From the IMG/VR virus record IMGVR_UViG_3300037488_000828, positions 1 to 37,334 of that record: DNA of 37,334 bases. One strand, given 5' to 3'. A model generated the notes under the pieces. That model did no database searches and was not told the origin of the DNA. It saw only the letters and a list, made by a program, of their open reading frames with translations. The first letter of the stretch is position 1, and every line of letters begins with the position of its first letter. Origin of the DNA: a virus. Made by a program: the position numbers and the translations under genes. This document shows, piece after piece, positions 36,561 through 37,334 of the stretch.

Positions 36561-37033
36561 CAGTCGAGTTCCACCGGGTGTCCGTTCATAAAGTACGGGA
36601 TGTCGTGCGCGGACGGGTCTGCGCCGAGTTTGCTGCGCTTGTCGCCGCTCACGACGAACACGGGGATGCCGGAGTTGGCGACATCGACCATTGCGTCATA
36701 GAACTTGCCCTTGCGCCACGCTCCGGGGAAGTTTGGGTCTTCGTGGATGACGACCCCTCTGCCATCGGTGGTGGTGATGACGACCGCCTTGACCTTGGGC
36801 GGGGCGAACTCCTCCGGCATGGCTCCGCCCGCCCACAGGCAGACGAAGTCGCGGCAGGGCTTCCATCGGTTGTCGTAGGTCGAGCAGGAACAGCCGCCCG
36901 ATCCGATGGAAATGTTCTCGCACCATTGGTTGCGCGGCTTTACCGTGCCGTCGTCGCGGGTGATGTCGAAGACTTTGCAGCACCAACCGCATCCGTTGCA
37001 GTCGCGCTTCTGAGAGAGAATCTGAAGTTCCAT
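36560..37033 (-). CDS. YkgJ-type Cys-cluster protein (zinc or Fe-S binding)
   Basis: A 157-residue protein starting at the ATG at 37033 behind AAGGAAGGAACC. The Cys pattern DCNGCGWCC at 11-19, CENIS near 38, GGCSCST near 47-53, and CRDFVCLW near 60-67 is the CxxxCxxCC-type cluster of the YkgJ (UPF0153) family, thought to bind zinc or an Fe-S centre. A second, alpha-beta half follows (KAVVITTTDGRGVVIHED; VFVVSGDKR), larger than the minimal family. No enzyme activity is established for phage copies. A GC-rich hairpin lies between the preceding gene and its ribosome-binding site. Confidence 0.78.
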   Translation of the reverse strand: MELQILSQKRDCNGCGWCCKVFDITRDDGTVKPRNQWCENISIGSGGCSCSTYDNRWKPCRDFVCLWAGGAMPEEFAPPKVKAVVITTTDGRGVVIHEDPNFPGAWRKGKFYDAMVDVANSGIPVFVVSGDKRSKLGADPSAHDIPYFMNGHPVELD

Positions 37034-37045
37034 AGGTTCCTTCCT

Positions 37046-37081
37046 TGGGTAAGCGAGGGGGATGGGGCGGGTGTTCCCCAC
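37046..37081 (-). other. GC-rich hairpin upstream of the YkgJ-type gene
   Basis: Between the genes ending at 37098 and starting at 37033 the transcript contains G-rich then C-rich arms (GGGGGGTGGGG and CCCCATCCCCC) that can pair with a bulge. No U-run follows. It may attenuate, process, or shield the ribosome-binding site. It lies within the 64-base gap. Confidence 0.5.
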
Positions 37082-37097
37082 CCCCCTCTTGTGGTGG

Positions 37098-37328
37098 TCA
37101 TTCGACCGTCCAACCGAAGAGGCTTGAGATGTCTTCGATGGTGTCCCAAGAGGTGACGGTTGAGTCGTGGAAATACTTGAGGTGGTCGAGTTGCTGAATC
37201 ACCGACTGCTTGAACCGCTCGGTGACATCCATCTCGTTGACCGCGAACTTGCAGGCTTCGATGCGCTCGTCCGCGATGACGCGGTGCATCTCTCCCAGTT
37301 CCCCGACATACGCGGCCCACATGACCAT
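37098..37328 (-). CDS. Hypothetical protein, C-terminal part across the join
   Basis: Continuation of the gene starting at 204. In the linear view it appears to start at an internal ATG at 37328, but the true N-terminus lies at the left end. The complete protein is 97 residues and ends SLFGWTVE. The duplicated part differs by one codon (Gln here, Lys at the left). It is followed by the YkgJ-type gene 64 bases further on. No family recognised. Confidence 0.78.
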   Translation of the reverse strand: MVMWAAYVGELGEMHRVIADERIEACKFAVNEMDVTERFKQSVIQQLDHLKYFHDSTVTSWDTIEDISSLFGWTVE

Positions 37329-37334
37329 GAATGG
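37188..37334. repeat. Terminal direct repeat, right copy
   Basis: Right copy of the 147-base overlap with 1-147, with one mismatch. It marks the contig as circular or circularly permuted. Confidence 0.93.

Overview
The window is a complete, circularly closed tailed-bacteriophage genome. Its first 147 bases recur at the right end (37188-37334) with one mismatch, and a single leftward gene runs across the join, so the non-redundant circle is 37187 bp. It is GC-rich, tightly packed with many 4-base ATGA gene overlaps, and shows siphovirus logic: terminase, Mu gp29-type portal, gpF-type protein, protease-scaffold, cement, capsid, tube, frameshifted tail chaperones, a short tape measure candidate, tail tip and fibre. 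I see no integrase, no tRNA, no recognisable polymerase, helicase, primase or replication initiator, and no recognisable endolysin. The host is bacterial, with sigma70-like promoters and AGGAAGG Shine-Dalgarno sites; I cannot name its phylum.

Left arm (about 9080 leftward through 1 and across the join to 36456, minus strand). These are early-type genes in at least seven transcription units. Six have near-copies of one promoter cassette: TTGACA, a 17-18 bp spacer ending in AGGG or AGGTG, and TATNTT. In most copies a hairpin sits at the predicted mRNA 5' end and is followed by a CAGGAAGGAACC ribosome-binding site. Recognisable products are an ERF-family annealing protein, Gp157-family protein, RusA resolvase, a COOH-NH2 amidoligase next to a class II glutamine amidotransferase, a CsrA-like RNA-binding protein, a DUF3846 protein, a small HTH protein and a YkgJ-type Cys-cluster protein. 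The rest are small unknowns, several with zinc-type Cys pairs.

Hub (about 9080-9615). This 536 bp non-coding, divergently transcribed region is filled with perfect inverted repeats and one pseudoknot-compatible pair of helices. It ends in a rightward promoter whose predicted start is the A of the ATG of an 85-aa candidate regulator.

Right arm (9616-36393, plus strand). A pre-terminase cassette comes first: glycosyltransferase-like, ParB-like, SAM-methyltransferase-like, PAPS-reductase-like (IbrA type) and a second ParB-like (IbrB type) gene. This is a candidate DNA- or nucleotide-modification island. Packaging and head genes follow, including a 626-aa protein in which six RPGxKAKF-like motifs divide the chain into modules of roughly 65-75 residues. 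A strong terminator-like hairpin sits directly behind the capsid gene. The tail genes include a textbook -1 frameshift site (G GGA AAA, 7-nt spacer, perfect 12-bp stem). The arm closes with a poly-Gly fibre, small membrane proteins, a lipoprotein, and a 619-aa protein with about 56 cysteines. A terminator for the opposing leftward unit ends the arm.
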